DNA of 64,000 bases from Neostapfia colusana (lineage: Eukaryota; Streptophyta; Magnoliopsida; Poales; Poaceae). The position numbers were made by a program, and so were the translations under genes. Below the pieces are notes generated by a model that did no database searches, was not told where the DNA came from, and worked only from the letters and a program-made list of their open reading frames with translations. Location: contig JASWHV010000003.1 of NCBI GenBank assembly GCA_030760725.1, positions 65,181,264-65,245,263 of the forward strand. The letters run 5' to 3'. Below are positions 31,885-43,897 of the stretch, piece by piece. Every line of letters starts with the position of its first letter. Position 1 is the first letter of the stretch.

Positions 31885-34440
31885 GAAAGTCATCTACGGT
31901 CACTCTGACTCCGACTCCAGCGACCACAGCGAGCGACGCAAAACGCTCTACGCCAAACCAAGCGTTTCCCCCCTCCATCGTGCGACAAGGGAAAACGCCC
32001 TCTTACATTGGTGTAGGGGGGGGTCAAGGCCACCCCCCCTAGAACACACCAAGGGCTCACCCGACGTACAGACATACGGTGAAGCCACGCAACATCAGCT
32101 TCTGCTTGAAGAAATCAACCTCACCGATGATTCAACGTGGCTAGAGACTGTTCGAAATGTGCCACACCGCAGAACGCTCCGGCATGGGTACGCGCAGAGT
32201 AGGCAGCCCAAGGTAGGGCTACCTTGTGACTCGGCCAATGCTTTCTCGAGGAGGGGTGACAAACCCTCCCCCCAGCTGGGAGGGTCCCTCCCCACCAGTA
32301 TAAGTATGCCGCTCCAGGTGCGCCCGCCTGGCTGCAGGGGATGGGTATCTCTACCCAGACCACAGGACACAGAAAACACCTGTAAGTTCTACCCTTAGTG
32401 TAGTGGTAGGATATTTTTTCTTTTTCTCTTTCTTGTAAGGGTGCCATAGTGTCTAGGTACAGCGCTTAGAACAGCTAAGTCCCGAAGGGTTCAGCTATCC
32501 TTGTCATACGGGGCGGGTCGCTGCCTTCTTACACGGCCTGTTACCACCTATTATCCGAAGGAAGCCAGAAATAAGAAAAGTGTATCCTACCCTACGCACT
32601 TTATTTACAGTTTGTGCTAGCTCATACATATAAATTATAAACAGCATGTCCGGAGCCTGTCCTACACACTTGTCCTAGGTCCCGTGCCACTGGAAGGTCT
32701 CCTCGCTGAAAAGTTAACGCCCGCGGGACACCCAGGGTGTGTAGCCTGCTATGTCTGGTTCCGTACCCTTAGCGTGCACATCCTGTCCTCAACGCTACAA
32801 CTGAGTACGTGGGGGCCAGAAAGAACACGCCTACGGACAAGAGAAGTAACCGGACCCCGTACAGTGCGCCAATACTCTTTTCGTGTTTTCTTTCTATACC
32901 GCTCCGGCCATGTGTCCAGTCGCTTTTCCCATGTTTAACCGTAGCAGGAGCTGTGCTACCCTTCTACAGGCGGGTCTGCTTGAGGTACCTGTGGCGTACC
33001 TGGTGTCCTGTGGTTGTCTCATTGGTCGGGGGCCCTATGGCGCCGAATGGTCCTCCGCTGAAAGGCTTACGCCAGCGGGAGGTCCAGGGTGTGTAGCCTG
33101 CTATGCCTGGTTTCGTACCCTTAGCATGCACATCCTGCCTCTCTAGCGCTATAGCTCGATACCGGGGAACCAGACGGCTCATACCCCTGACCAAGGCTTT
33201 AGCCATATCCTGGATGACCCACATCGAATTACCCAAGCCCCGTAGCTCAGCTGAGGGCCGTAAGCTACAGTAAAGCTACCAAACAGGGAAGAGTGACTAG
33301 AGAGCACGACTACTCCCTTTTTCTGCCATGTCTGCAGGTCTGCACAGGTCCTTGGCGTCTCGGACCTCCCAGGGTGCCCGGTGCTGACGTCCTGCCTCAT
33401 CCAGTGGTAGGTGCACCCCAACACAGGTGCCACACCTACCAGGGGGCCATCACGGTGAACCACGTGGGCAGGACGTCGGACCACTGCAGCAGCAAGCAGA
33501 AACCTCGGAGTGCCAGCTACGACAAGCTGAAGACAAGGGCTGAACTTCCCTCGGGTCCTTGCATTGCCAGGGACCCAAAGGGAGTGGTAGCCACACTGCT
33601 AGAGCACCCTGGGTCCTTATGCTGCTAAGGACCCGAAGGAACAAGCTTGGGACATTGGCAAAGAGCTACCCACGTCAGCTAAGTCGTTCTAGGCCTTTGC
33701 GCTCTCTTGCTCTACCTTATGCACGTCTACATTTTTGCAGCTTTCCTTTCAAGCTTGCGTATATTTTTGTGTGCCTCTCGACGTGTACATAGTTGTGTTT
33801 CTCTGTCTCGCTCTTGGCCAAAATTATGCTGTCCAGCTACAAGGCGGAAACGCCTGAGGCACCTGTGTTCTCTCCGGACCCCTTGGTTACCTTCCTGCTC
33901 GGGTCCCGTGGCGCCAGAAGGTTGCCTCCTCCTTTGCAGTGCCCTGCCAGCGGGAGGTCCAGGGTGTGTAGCCTGCTTAGCCTGGTTCTGTACCCTAAGC
34001 GTGCACACTCTGCCTCTTCAGCGCAACACCTGAGTGTTGGGGCCCGAATGGCACACCGCCCTGGGAAGGATGGCAACCATGTTCCGGACACTACTACATC
34101 GAATTTCCCAGGTCCCCTAGCTTAGCAGAGGACCATAAGCCACAATAAGGCCAGAAACAGGGAAAATACAACTACACGACATGGCTACCCCCTTTCCTCC
34201 AGTGTTTGTGCAGGCCACATCTCTGGTCCGTGGGGTTGGTTTTGGAACACCAGCTTTCCCAGGGGACCACTCTTGGACCCCCAAGGCTGGCGTCTCCCGA
34301 AGGGCCCAGAGCTGGCGTCTTGCGCCCTTTTTGGCAGGCATCCCCAAACACTTGGGCACACCTAGGACTCACCCGCACCACGCCTAAACCACTCGGCAAC
34401 GAGGGCTCCTAAGTCTTCGATCTCACACCGAGCTGCCACC
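31885..34440. repeat. Non-coding body of element C with three diverged copies of a ~120-bp unit
   Basis: The unit around CAGGGTGTGTAGCCTGCTATG...CCCTTAGCGTGCACATCCTG occurs near 32725, 33085 and 33965. The last two copies are also followed by matching text (CCCCTAGCTTAGCAGAGG versus CCCGTAGCTCAGCTGAGG, then CAGGGAA). A longer block of about 350 bp is therefore duplicated about 880 bp apart. No protein motif is recognised in the short ORFs here. Confidence 0.75.
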
Positions 34441-34452
34441 TGCATCGCAGCC

Positions 34453-34731
34453 GACGTGGGCCCTGGGCTCCAGTCTGAAGCCTCCCTGCCGGTTGAAGTC
34501 CGGAACTACCACATGTCCCCAGGCTCCAAGCCGCCTCCCCACAGAGGATGGCTCCGGTGCTGACATGTGCCTCGGGCTCTGGTCCGGACCTTCCCGGTGG
34601 GTGAAGTCCGGAGCTACCACGTGCCATAGGCTTCGAGCCACCTTCCCGTTGAGGATGGCTCCGGAGTTGACACGTGCCTTGGGCTCCAGGCAGAGTGTCC
34701 CTCCTAAGGAAAAGTACGAAGCTGCCATGTG
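34453..34731. repeat. Second copy of the 55-bp CACGTG-type array, inside element C
   Basis: Units start with GACGTG, CACATG, CATGTG, CACGTG, CACGTG and CATGTG at 34453, 34510, 34564, 34618, 34671 and 34726, a spacing of 53-57 bp. Flanking text (GGCTCCAG, GAGGATGGCTCCGG, GAAGTCCGGA) matches the LTR array at 29188-29586. Confidence 0.85.
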
Positions 34732-36282
34732 TCCCCCTGGAAGGAGCTGGAGACAAGGGCCGAATTTCCTTCAAATCCTAGCGCTGTTGAGGATCCAGAA
34801 GGAATGGTAGCCACACCGCCGGGGCGCCCTAGGACCTTACGCCACTAAGTACCTAGAGGAACAAGCTTGAGGCATCGGTAAAAAGCTACCCACATTTGCT
34901 AAGTTATCCCAAACCCTTGCGCTGCTAAGGGTACGAAGTCTAAATCGACAATAAAGGATAATGAAAGACTTGAAACAAAGGTACTTTCATTGATAATAGA
35001 GTTTTGGAATACAAAAGGGCATACACGACATGTAAGGAACTCAGCAGCTACAAGTCGAGTACTCTCCTGCTCCGTGGCCTGCTTGGTTGTCCCCTGAGTC
35101 GATCTCTGTGTAGTGAGACGGTCACCTGCTATTAGACCGAGGACGGCAGCAACGCATGCTGGACCAAGGAAACAGTGACATCCAGTGTCATGTGGGCCAA
35201 ATGCCATCTATAATAGATTTTGCTGTCCACAACAGTACCTGGAGGAAGGCTTGATCACTCTAGACTTAACCTTCTTCCGGTACCGGCAGGTAGCCCTCCT
35301 TTAGCAAGACGCCTAGAGGACATGCCCCACTTGACACTGGTGTAGGGGCTCACTACGAGTCGAGGACCCTGTCCCCGAGGGCCTCCCCGATCACCGGCAC
35401 GCCATCAGGATGGCTTGTGCTTCTATCCGAGGCTGTCAAGAAGAGGGATGTGCCAGAGAGCTTCACCGAAGGCTGCACACACACGAACATCTTGCAGAAG
35501 TGGACGAAGACGGCTACCAGTGAGAAAGCATCTGGTGGGCGAAAGTGCCTGGAAGCAGAGACTTCCAGCGCGCAAGAGGAGAACAAAGGCCACATGGTGA
35601 GGGGGGTGCCATCGCACACTGCAAGGCCTCCTTTTGTACCCAACCACGGCCTCTAGCAGGGCAACAGACGCGGCGATTGAGTTTCCACCACTGCACGCCG
35701 TGGGTTATTCGCCTCCCCCAACGATGGGTTGGATCCAGGTCCACCCGTCAGACAATGGGGGCTGGGAGGATAACCTCTTGGGAACGTCTGACAGTTCCCG
35801 AGGAGAGCGGTGCGACCAACTCATTGGTTGCCGCAGTGAATGACCCAAGGCAACCCTTTGAGCATGCCGCCTCAGCACTCGCCCCCACAAATGACAGCTA
35901 GGGCCCAGGTCCACCAGTCAGACACCGGTGGTACAGGCGAGTAAAAACTCGGGAGCGTCCGGCGGTTCCCGAGGAAAGCAGCGCGGTATTTGTACGGTCC
36001 ACGGGCGGTCGCAGTAATTACCTTGAGGCAACCCCTCGAGTACGTCATCGTGACCGGTCAAATCGGAGGGGACACGACAATGCGCTGCTGCATTGACTGA
36101 GTGTGCCCACTATGCCGAAGACAAGCAACCTTTTCGTCTCCCAGGTACGGCCACTCGTCCAATACGCGAAAATCGTGCCACTACTTCGGCTCCCAAACCG
36201 CAGGTTCAAAACCACAACTCGGGAGAGATGGGGGCCCCACCTGCGGGCTCAATGCCTCCCCCGAGATGGGCCCGGGAGCCAC
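34732..36282. other. 3' non-coding part of element C
   Basis: Between the second array and the 3' LTR there are several short ORFs but no recognisable domain. The last 50 bases before 36283 are purine- and C-rich (CCCGAGATGGGCCCGGGAG) and should contain the polypurine tract. Confidence 0.5.
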
Positions 36283-36360
36283 TGTCGGTATCCTGCAGAC
36301 CGGGTACCCCCGTATAGTGGGTAAAAGACAGCCTGGGCCCCGCCTTCCTGCTGAGGCAGG
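36283..36360 (+). repeat. 3' LTR fragment of element C (first 78 bp)
   Basis: TGTCGGTATCCTGCAGACC... matches 29097 onward with a few substitutions. It stops at GAGGCAGG, where the LTR of element D begins. Confidence 0.85.
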
Positions 36361-39300
36361 TGTAAGGGCCCAAGTTTTGCATATACGAGAAGTGTTCATC
36401 ACACCACACTCCCCTCATTTGAGGAACTCATATGAACACATTTGAAGAGCAAGTAAACACCATCAAGAAACTCATTAGGAGATAAACTCACAAAATGCAA
36501 AAGTGGTATTTCCCACATGCATCATATAGGGGCTGAGCATTTGAAAAACTCCTAAAGCTTGCTAGGGATGCACATGCCAAATTTCACCCAAATCCAAAAT
36601 CTTTTGAGGTATTTTTGGGAATAATTAGAAAAAGGCTAGTTTGAACGTTAATTCAAATTCAAACTCCTTTCATCACATGAATTCAAAAGGGGGATTCATA
36701 TTCACACTCAGCATATTTCTGTGAGCTCACACACCAATTTTCACTCCATTTGGAGTTGATCTTGACATGAGCTATTTTGGTTAAATTCAAATCAAATTTG
36801 AATTTCAGTTAACCTTTGCTGAAAATTTGATCAAATCAAATAACACTTTGAATTGTTCAAAGTCAACTGGCCATTTTGATGTTTGATCAAATCACAAGGG
36901 GTATTAGGGTCCCCAAATTAAGAGCAGTAGAGAAATTCAAGTTTTTAGGACAAAATGGGACAGTGGGACCCACTGCCAGTGTCACAACCGAGATGAACCG
37001 AGTTTTCAACCGGCGCTATGTTCTTCAGGCCGAAGCTGCGGACGCCACGGCGTAAGAGCGATTGCCACCAGCTGCTTCCGAGCCCCCGCGCTGGCACGCT
37101 CGCCCAGCTTCTTATCTCCATGCCCGGGCGCCACAATCGGATTTCCCCACCGCCTCAACATCGCTCACGCAAAGGAAACGCCGAACCGCTCGCAGTTCCG
37201 GTGAGCCGATCACCTCGCCGCGCAACCCTCGCTCGTGTGCACCTCGCGCCCAACTGAGGCTGCAAGAAGGGGCTCAAGAACCCTCTGAACCTTCCGAACC
37301 ACCTCCAAGGCCGTCTGTTCGCGCGGTTGCCGAACCCCGACAACGTTTTTTTCCCAGCAGCTGGGAGTCTTCCGCATCCACGCCAACTCATCGCCCGGAC
37401 GATATCATCCACCGTTAGAGCTACTTCCTTGTTTCAGAGGTGCGTGAGAAGGTCTACTAGTTATCTTGCAAACGTAGAAACCTAGTATGGATCACGCCGG
37501 CCGGAATTTGAAGTCTACTGCCGGTGGGTTCTCGGAACCGTCGATAGAAAATCTAGAAATTCGTTGCACACAGCTGGTTAGTGATCGACCGGGTCTAGAG
37601 GAAGCTTCTTAGGACTGCTGCGAGCATCCTCGAGCAAACTCCGGGCTAAACCATCGTGTATAGCCTCGATTTGATAAAAAATCCTCCACCGCCAGAGAAA
37701 TCACCTCGGGTCATCGGTGAGTTCGGTGTTGCAACCGTTTCCACCGCCAGCTAAGCTCATATCCTTGCTTCCCGAGCTCTCCCAGTGCTGTAGGAGAAAA
37801 CAGTGGAGCATTTGGGGTTTTCCCGAGCTCAATACACGTCGCCGGAATTGCTCCACCTCGGTGTACCGTCGGGAGCTATTTTCTGGTCACCAGCGATCTC
37901 TGCCGACCTCACCAGCGTGTTCCTCGTGTCGGACTAGGCCCTAGCAGCGAGTCTAGTGAAGCTTGGCGCAAGGGATCGGCCGGCGGCGAGCTTTGCCGGA
38001 GTGCGCCGCCGCGGGACAGTCGGGGGGTCGGGAGGAAGACGAAGCTGGCGGGTCCCAGCGGTCAGCCACTGTCCGAAGCGCGCGCGCCGCGTTTAAATTA
38101 AACAAAGCGGCGGGCCTCGCTGTCAGCGGCTCAGTCAGCGCGGGAAGGGATTTCCTGTTGGAAAATAATTCCGAATTCAACTCCAACTTTATAAATTCAT
38201 AACTTTGGCTAGAAAGCTCCAATTTGGGTGAACAAAATTTTGTTGGATTCAGCTCTCTGAGTACTTTCCAACAAATCAAGTTTCACTCTATGAAAATCTT
38301 TATTTCTCTAGAATTAATTCTTCAAAATATAAAATGTTTAGAATTTTAACTGGAGAACCCTTTTGGAAAAATTCTGAAATTTGGCTAGGATGTTCATCAT
38401 AATATCCCTGAGCTACCATAAAAATTTAAGATCCATTTGAGCTCATTTGATCCACCTAATGGTGTGATTAATTAAACTGTTCCAGAAAAAAATGAAAAAT
38501 GTCCAGAAACATTTTTCAGATTTTCTCTGAAATTGTTTAGCTCATATATTTTACTAGGAATCTTCAAATTAGGTAACTAATCCCATTAGAACCCTCTGAA
38601 ATTCTATTTTCCAGAAATTCATGGATTGATCCATGAAAATCGTTAGAACACCCTAAAAGTTGTAATTAAGGACAAATACACATTTATTTGTGCAGGGCTC
38701 CATTGAGCTTTGGTTCAAATGAAATTTGGCCAAGTCTATGTTTAGGTTGTATCCAAACCACAGTAAAAATTTCAGAGTCATTGGGCCTGTCTAGCAGTAC
38801 TTACAGTCTTAACAATATCAACTTCGAATTCAAATGCATTTAAATGACCCGCATACATATTTATATTGTGTAGTCGCTAAGGTTGAAGAGGAGCCGGAGG
38901 TGTTGGATTTCATCACCCCAGAGGAACAGCTAGCATACGACCAGCAGCAAGGAAAGCTCCGATTTGCATTATACCTTTTATAAATTTTATTGTTTTGAGA
39001 ATTTACATTGAATATCCACTTGAATTGTGCATTAGAGTCTTGTTTAAAAACCCAATTGCATAGCCAAGAGAACCAGAGTTTTGGGCTTAGGTTTTAAACC
39101 TCGAGTAGCCAATTGCATAGCCAATCTGGGCTAGTCGAGACTGTCGGGTCCTCGCAGCGTGGTATCAGAGCTCGCTTGTGGTTTAACGCACTTAAAAAGG
39201 TCATCGTTTCAAAAACTCGGTGAGGAACTAGTTAGTAGCCCATATAAGGATGTTATTAGGGTATAGCAAGTGGAAAACACTAACTTAATGGTTTATGTCG

Positions 39301-39464
39301 GAAAATCATGCATCTCGGGACGTCATATGTCTTGGGGGTCCATGTAAGCGCTGTCTTTCAGTGCGCACAAGCTTAAGGGTGAAGCCTCACTGGTGGCAGG
39401 TAACTCGGCCAGCTTTAGTATCCTCTACGACTCTTCATATCGTTTGGGGTATTCAAGCAGCGCC
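36361..39464 (+). mobile_element. Element D: 5' LTR, PBS and leader of a Tekay/Del-type gypsy element (interrupted by element B)
   Basis: The LTR runs 36361-39156 (TGTAAGGGCC...CTCGCA). The primer-binding site TGGTATCAGAGCT is at 39160-39172, followed by about 290 bp of leader resembling the leader of element E (both read CACATAAGG- or CATATAAGG-type text after the PBS). The LTR is the reverse-oriented homologue of solo LTR Y but is shortened: text corresponding to about 1.1 kb of Y is missing near its 3' end. GCAGG (36356-36360) precedes the LTR, but the other flank is not in the window. The middle (36990-38150) is GC-rich and holds only spurious ORFs. Confidence 0.85.
39160..39172 (+). other. 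Primer-binding site of element D
   Basis: TGGTATCAGAGCT three bases after the LTR end is complementary to initiator methionine tRNA. It proves that the LTR reads on the + strand. Confidence 0.85.
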
Positions 39465-40328
39465 TGATGAGGACATCACAACAGTGGATACTCACATTGA
39501 TATACAAGGACCAATCACAAGAGCACGAGCATGGTTACTAAATCAGCAGGTGAACTCGTTCCTAACTTCCTACCCATGTGAGTTTGAGAATGGATTGCTA
39601 TTCAATGATTTAATTGTTATTAGGAACCATGGACATGATCAACAAGTAAAGGGAGGAGGATTTGGGAACGTGGAGAACCAGATGGGACGTCCATAAGTTG
39701 ATGGAAACAGTCTCCAACTCGGACTTGAGTTCAACTCGGAGTCCAGGAGCAGTCCATCTTAAAACGAACGTCCAGGATGCATACGGACTCCGTTTTTGAC
39801 GTTCTACATATGAATGGAAGTATGAGAAGATAAACTTTCTAATGGTTCTGGTCCCACATTAAAATTTTTCAGGAGTCATTGGGAATTGTCGAGACAAGTC
39901 GAATTCAGAGTTCTGTCCGGTGCTGCGCCACCGTATTGAGCTTTTGGGCCTTGTATCCCGTATGAGTCCATTAGGGACGCGTCTAAGGGTCTTATGGCCG
40001 AACCCTAGCCTTTAAATACTGTAGCCGCCAGCCATAATCGGTGGGTTTTGCTTAGATTAAACAATTTCGCTGTTCTACGGTTTGTGAGACCCCAATTTCG
40101 CAATTTCAGATTGCATCTTCATCGTTCTTGCTTGTGTTCTCGGTTGTACCTGCAGGAATAGCTTTCTTGGTGAGGTCAAGCTTGTGAAGCACGGTTGATA
40201 ACCAATGGAGCAGGGGTGTAGTGATTGCAGGGGTATTCGGGTCTGCTCGAGTGCCTCAGATCATCAACGTCGAGATCTCCACTTCAATCGACCTACCTTT
40301 CGGAAGATCGGGCCTAAACTTCTCATCA
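39465..40328 (+). repeat. 5' LTR of element B
   Basis: 864 bp. Near its start the + strand is open across GPITRARAWLLNQQVNSFLT and DLIVIRNHGHDQQ, the integrase-tail text carried by this LTR family. Confidence 0.93.
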
Positions 40329-41636
40329 ATTGGTATCAGATTTCAGGTTGCCCATGAGGTACTTTGATTTGCCTCTAGTTTAGTTTTGTTTTTCATACCT
40401 AGAGTCCACAGAAAAAAAGCCACAAAAAAACATTTTGTGTTTACCGATTTCTAGACCATAGTGCCTGCAAGTTTCATTTTTCAGTTTGCATTGTTGAGTT
40501 TGCATTCATGTGGTCAAGTCTTGTTGCTGGTTTAACTTTGTGTTTTTGGGTCGTAGTTATCGTTTTTCTTCCTTGTTTTTCTTGCTGATCACCTATTCCA
40601 CAATCCCTAAACAACAAACTGATCCACCACGATCATCGGTTTTGCCCTAGCTAGCCGCCTTGCGTGAACTCTCGCATCGCCAGCCCTAGAACAGGTGACA
40701 AACCATTATGCCAGTCCTCCTTGATTCATCACACAACATTCCATCAGTTGCCGTTGCTAATTTGCAATTGTTTTTCCCATCCTATTACGAGATCTGTTTC
40801 AAAACCGAGTTCGAATCAACATAAAAAAACAGTAACTCGGGTAGCCTACCTTAAAACGGCCATAACTTTTGCATACGAACTCAAAATCGGGCAATTTTTT
40901 TAAATTGATCTACTCGAAATTTTGCAACCAATTTTCCACTGCTTTGCCATGTTCGGCAAAATTTGTTTGGCTAAATTCCCCTCGAAAGATAGACTATCCG
41001 GGCTCCGAAGTTTCAGCATGAATTTTAAAGAATCTTCCTGATTTTCTATAGGCCACATCTTACATCCAATTGAGCTGCAAAATTGTGTGCTTCCTATTTT
41101 CGTGCTCTCGAGTAAACAAAAAAATATCAGAAAATATTATGAAAAAAGAAAAAAATAGTGAAGAGAGCACAAATATTAAAGCATTGACAGCACATACTTG
41201 AAAACAGTTGGCCTATACACTTGTGCTGTACTTGTTGGTTATATCTTCCTGATCTTCTATTTCCCTTTCTACTGCCTTGTGTTGTGCTAGGTCTAGAACA
41301 CTTGTTAACCAGCAACAGTTCCTACATTGAATACTTATTCAACTTTGTTTCGCTGTTAACGATTTTTGCTTATTAGCCACCATATTGTGCCATCCAAGCT
41401 CCACTTTTCCTCTTGAGCGGAACAGGTACCTTTGCAATCACTCCACGCTTCATTGGTTCTCACCGTCCACCGTTTACTACCTGCTGTGTCGGTAAGAATA
41501 TTTGTAAGAACGTGGTAAGACGCTTGAGAGAGAGAGAGAGAGAGATTGTTTCCTTCCTTCCACTTTTCACATTACCACTATCCTTTGTAGTTGATAGGGA
41601 TATCATCTTTTTGTTGTCTTTTATTCACTACTAACG

Positions 41637-42980
41637 ATGGCAGAAGATAAAAGTGATGATAGGGATGAATGTGTTCAACATGCTGAGTTGCTTGACATGA
41701 TGAGGGAAATGACAGATATGTTCACCAAAACCCACGCATCAACAGAGGCATCATTGATGACCTTGAATCGCCAACTTGCTGATCCTGTTTTTCGGATGGA
41801 TTCTCTTGAGGACCGTCTGCCTCTCGCTGAAGAACGTGAAGACCGTGCTTATAATATGGAAGATCATAACAATCAACCACGACTTTCACTTTATCTACGA
41901 TGTATGGGAGGTAATAATTGTTATAATTACAATGATCGTCATAACGATTTTAATCTCCCTCTTGATGATCCTTTTGCTAAAGTCAAATTTGTTATACCCT
42001 CTTTTTCTGGTGCTTATGATGCTGAGGTATATCTTGATTAGGAGATGACAGTAGAGCAGAAATTTAATGCCCACCTTGTTCCCTAACAACATAGAGTTCG
42101 TCAAGCCACTAGTGAGTTTAAGGATTTTGCTATCATATGGTGGAATGAACTTGTTAAAACTAGAACTGATCCTCCAATATGGGATAGATTAAAGGAAGCT
42201 ATGCGTGTTCGTTTTGTTCCTCCTTCTTTTCAGTGGGACCTTCACACAAAATTGCAGCGCTTAGACCAAGGTAACATGTCCGTAGAGGAGTATTATCAAG
42301 AGTTACAAAGGGTATGTTGCGCTGTGGGGTAGTAGAAGACATGGATGATAAAATAGCTCGTTTTTATGGGGGGTTGAGGCGTGAAATTCAGGACATTGTT
42401 GATTATAAGGAATATGATACTGTTAACAGATTATTTCAGCTGGCTATGTTGGCAGAAAAAAATTTGCAGGACTGCCAACAGCAGCAGCAACAACCCACGT
42501 GGAGCACCTTCACACTGTGTTCGACATCTACACCATCCAAAACAGCACCATCTTCGAGTTTTCGTACAGCCACTACACCATCCAATGGTGGCCAACGAAC
42601 TTCACCTACTGCTCCACTTCCTCGGGCGTCGGAGGGCAGCAAGATGACACTATTCAACCCTACGTCTTCCACTCCTTCCATGAGTCGAACTTCCGACATT
42701 AAGTCACCGCTGCCAGGGAACTGGTCATGTGATGAAAGATTGCCCTAGCAAACGAGCATACATAGCACGAGATGATGGTGGGTATGATAGTACTTTGGAT
42801 GTTTAAGATGACTATTCTCTTGCTACTAACGTTGCAGGACCAAAAGATGACCACTATAGCACAGATGAAGAGGTACCTGGTACTGCAGCAACGGAAAATT
42901 ATAGAAGCATAATTGTGCAGCGTGCTTTGAGCTTCAAAGGTGAGGCGGATGACAAACTATAACGACACAATCTTTTTCAC
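41637..42980 (+). pseudogene. Gag of element B, decayed
   Basis: Starts MAEDKSDD at ATG 41637, matching element A. It is stopped at 42039 (TAG where A has a Trp codon), again near 42085 (TAA), and shifted by one base near 42309. The capsid part resumes as MLRCGVVEDMDDKIARFYGG. The zinc knuckle region near 42705 is damaged by a shift, so the CCHC is not readable in one frame. Another TAA lies near 42959, just before the protease. Confidence 0.88.
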
Positions 42981-43669
42981 ATGTTTCTCATCGTCAAGTA
43001 CTGCCGTGTAGACACTTTAATTGATGGAGGCAGCTGCAATAACCTGGTGAACACGGATGTAGTCAAGAAACTTGGGTTGACAACAAGAGCACACCCTCAT
43101 CCATACCATATTCAGTGGTTCAATAACAGCGGTAAGGTTAGGGTAACACAAACAGCGAGAGTACATTTTTCAATTGGTTCTTACCATGATTTTGCTGATT
43201 TTGATGTCGTACCTATGGATGCTTGTTCTCTTTTGTTGGGACGTCCTTGGGAATTTGATACGGATGCTATTCATCATGGTAGAACTAATAAATATACTCT
43301 GATGCATAAAGGAAAGAAAATCACTTTGCTTCCTATGACTCCTGCTGAAATTGTGCATTTGGAGAAAAGTAAAACACGTGATGATAAGGCAACAAAATCA
43401 CTAGACTCTGAAAAACAGCAAGTAATTAAGTTAAAATCACCTTCGTTGCTCACAACTAAATCTGACCTTGCTGATTTATTTGATACCAAGGGGATGTACT
43501 ATGCTTTAGTATGCAAAGAGGCCATGTTTTCACTTCATGAAGTGTCCATTGCATTGCCCCCTGCTGTTGCTAACCTTTTGCAGGATTTTGCGGATGTGTT
43601 TCCCCCTGAGATACCTCCTGGATTACCACCTATAATGGGCATTGAACATAAGATCGACTTGAATCCAGG
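42981..43669 (+). pseudogene. Protease and start of RT linker of element B (truncated)
   Basis: The frame is open from 42981 through the protease motif LIDGGSCNNLVN and SLLLGRPWEFD to IPPGLPPIMGIEHKIDLNPG. The retropepsin Asp-Gly-Gly-Ser box is intact and in frame with its C-terminal half, unlike in element A. Homology ends at 43669; the downstream residues are read through into unrelated sequence. Reverse transcriptase is absent. Confidence 0.88.
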
Positions 43670-43897
43670 GGCTGCTTCAAATCTCTTATTCCTCCCTGAC
43701 GACAGCCCACGACGTTCCTCCGGACCAATATCGAGAACTGAGCACAATTGGTCTTTCCGCGCTCAACTTTGCCGCCACGGTGCCGCACCATCGCCCGACG
43801 CATTGACAACCTCTCCAGCTCGAACAAAAGGTTCCTGAGGTGCGTTAGGAATCCTTCTTCCTTCCCTCCAACGAGCTCCTGCTTCCTTAGCCCCGAA
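43670..43897. other. Unassigned 228-bp filler between truncated elements B and F
   Basis: It matches neither element A downstream of the break nor the missing end of the F LTR. Its GC-rich, gene-like texture resembles the GC-rich interior of the large Tekay-type LTRs. It may therefore be left-over LTR of element E or another copy (inference only). Confidence 0.4.

Larger units (their letters stand above)
29097..36360 (+). mobile_element. Element C: Tat-like gypsy element with gag but no visible pol (3' LTR cut by element D)
   Basis: The 5' LTR (29097-30311) starts TGTCGGTACCC, and a second copy of this start is at 36283 (TGTCGGTATCC). The primer-binding site TGGTGCTCCAGG with a following AGGGGG is the style of plant Tat elements (RIRE2/Cinful/Grande relatives; assignment by family knowledge). 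Gag is recognisable, but 31885-36282 shows no reverse transcriptase, RNase H or integrase motif on either strand. It looks non-autonomous, like Dasheng-type elements. The 3' LTR is retained for only 78 bp because element D inserted there, so no target duplication can be checked. Confidence 0.8.
39465..43669 (+). mobile_element. Element B: truncated sister copy of element A, inserted in element D
   Basis: The 5' LTR (39465-40328, 864 bp, TGATGAGGAC...CTCATCA), PBS (TGGTATCAGA, 40331-40340), leader, gag and protease follow the same order as element A. Homology to A stops abruptly at about 43669, before reverse transcriptase, so the 3' two-fifths and the 3' LTR are missing. The leader (40341-41636) includes a (GA)n tract at about 41526-41546 and no gene. 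Confidence 0.92.

Noticed and set aside
32316..34412. Many 60-120 codon ORFs in both directions
   Set aside because: They fall in the repeated non-coding body of element C and change frame between the repeat copies.
39295..39696. 133-codon ORF as an independent gene
   Set aside because: It spans the boundary of the element D leader and the element B LTR. Only the LTR part is conserved (integrase-tail text), so the joined ORF is accidental.
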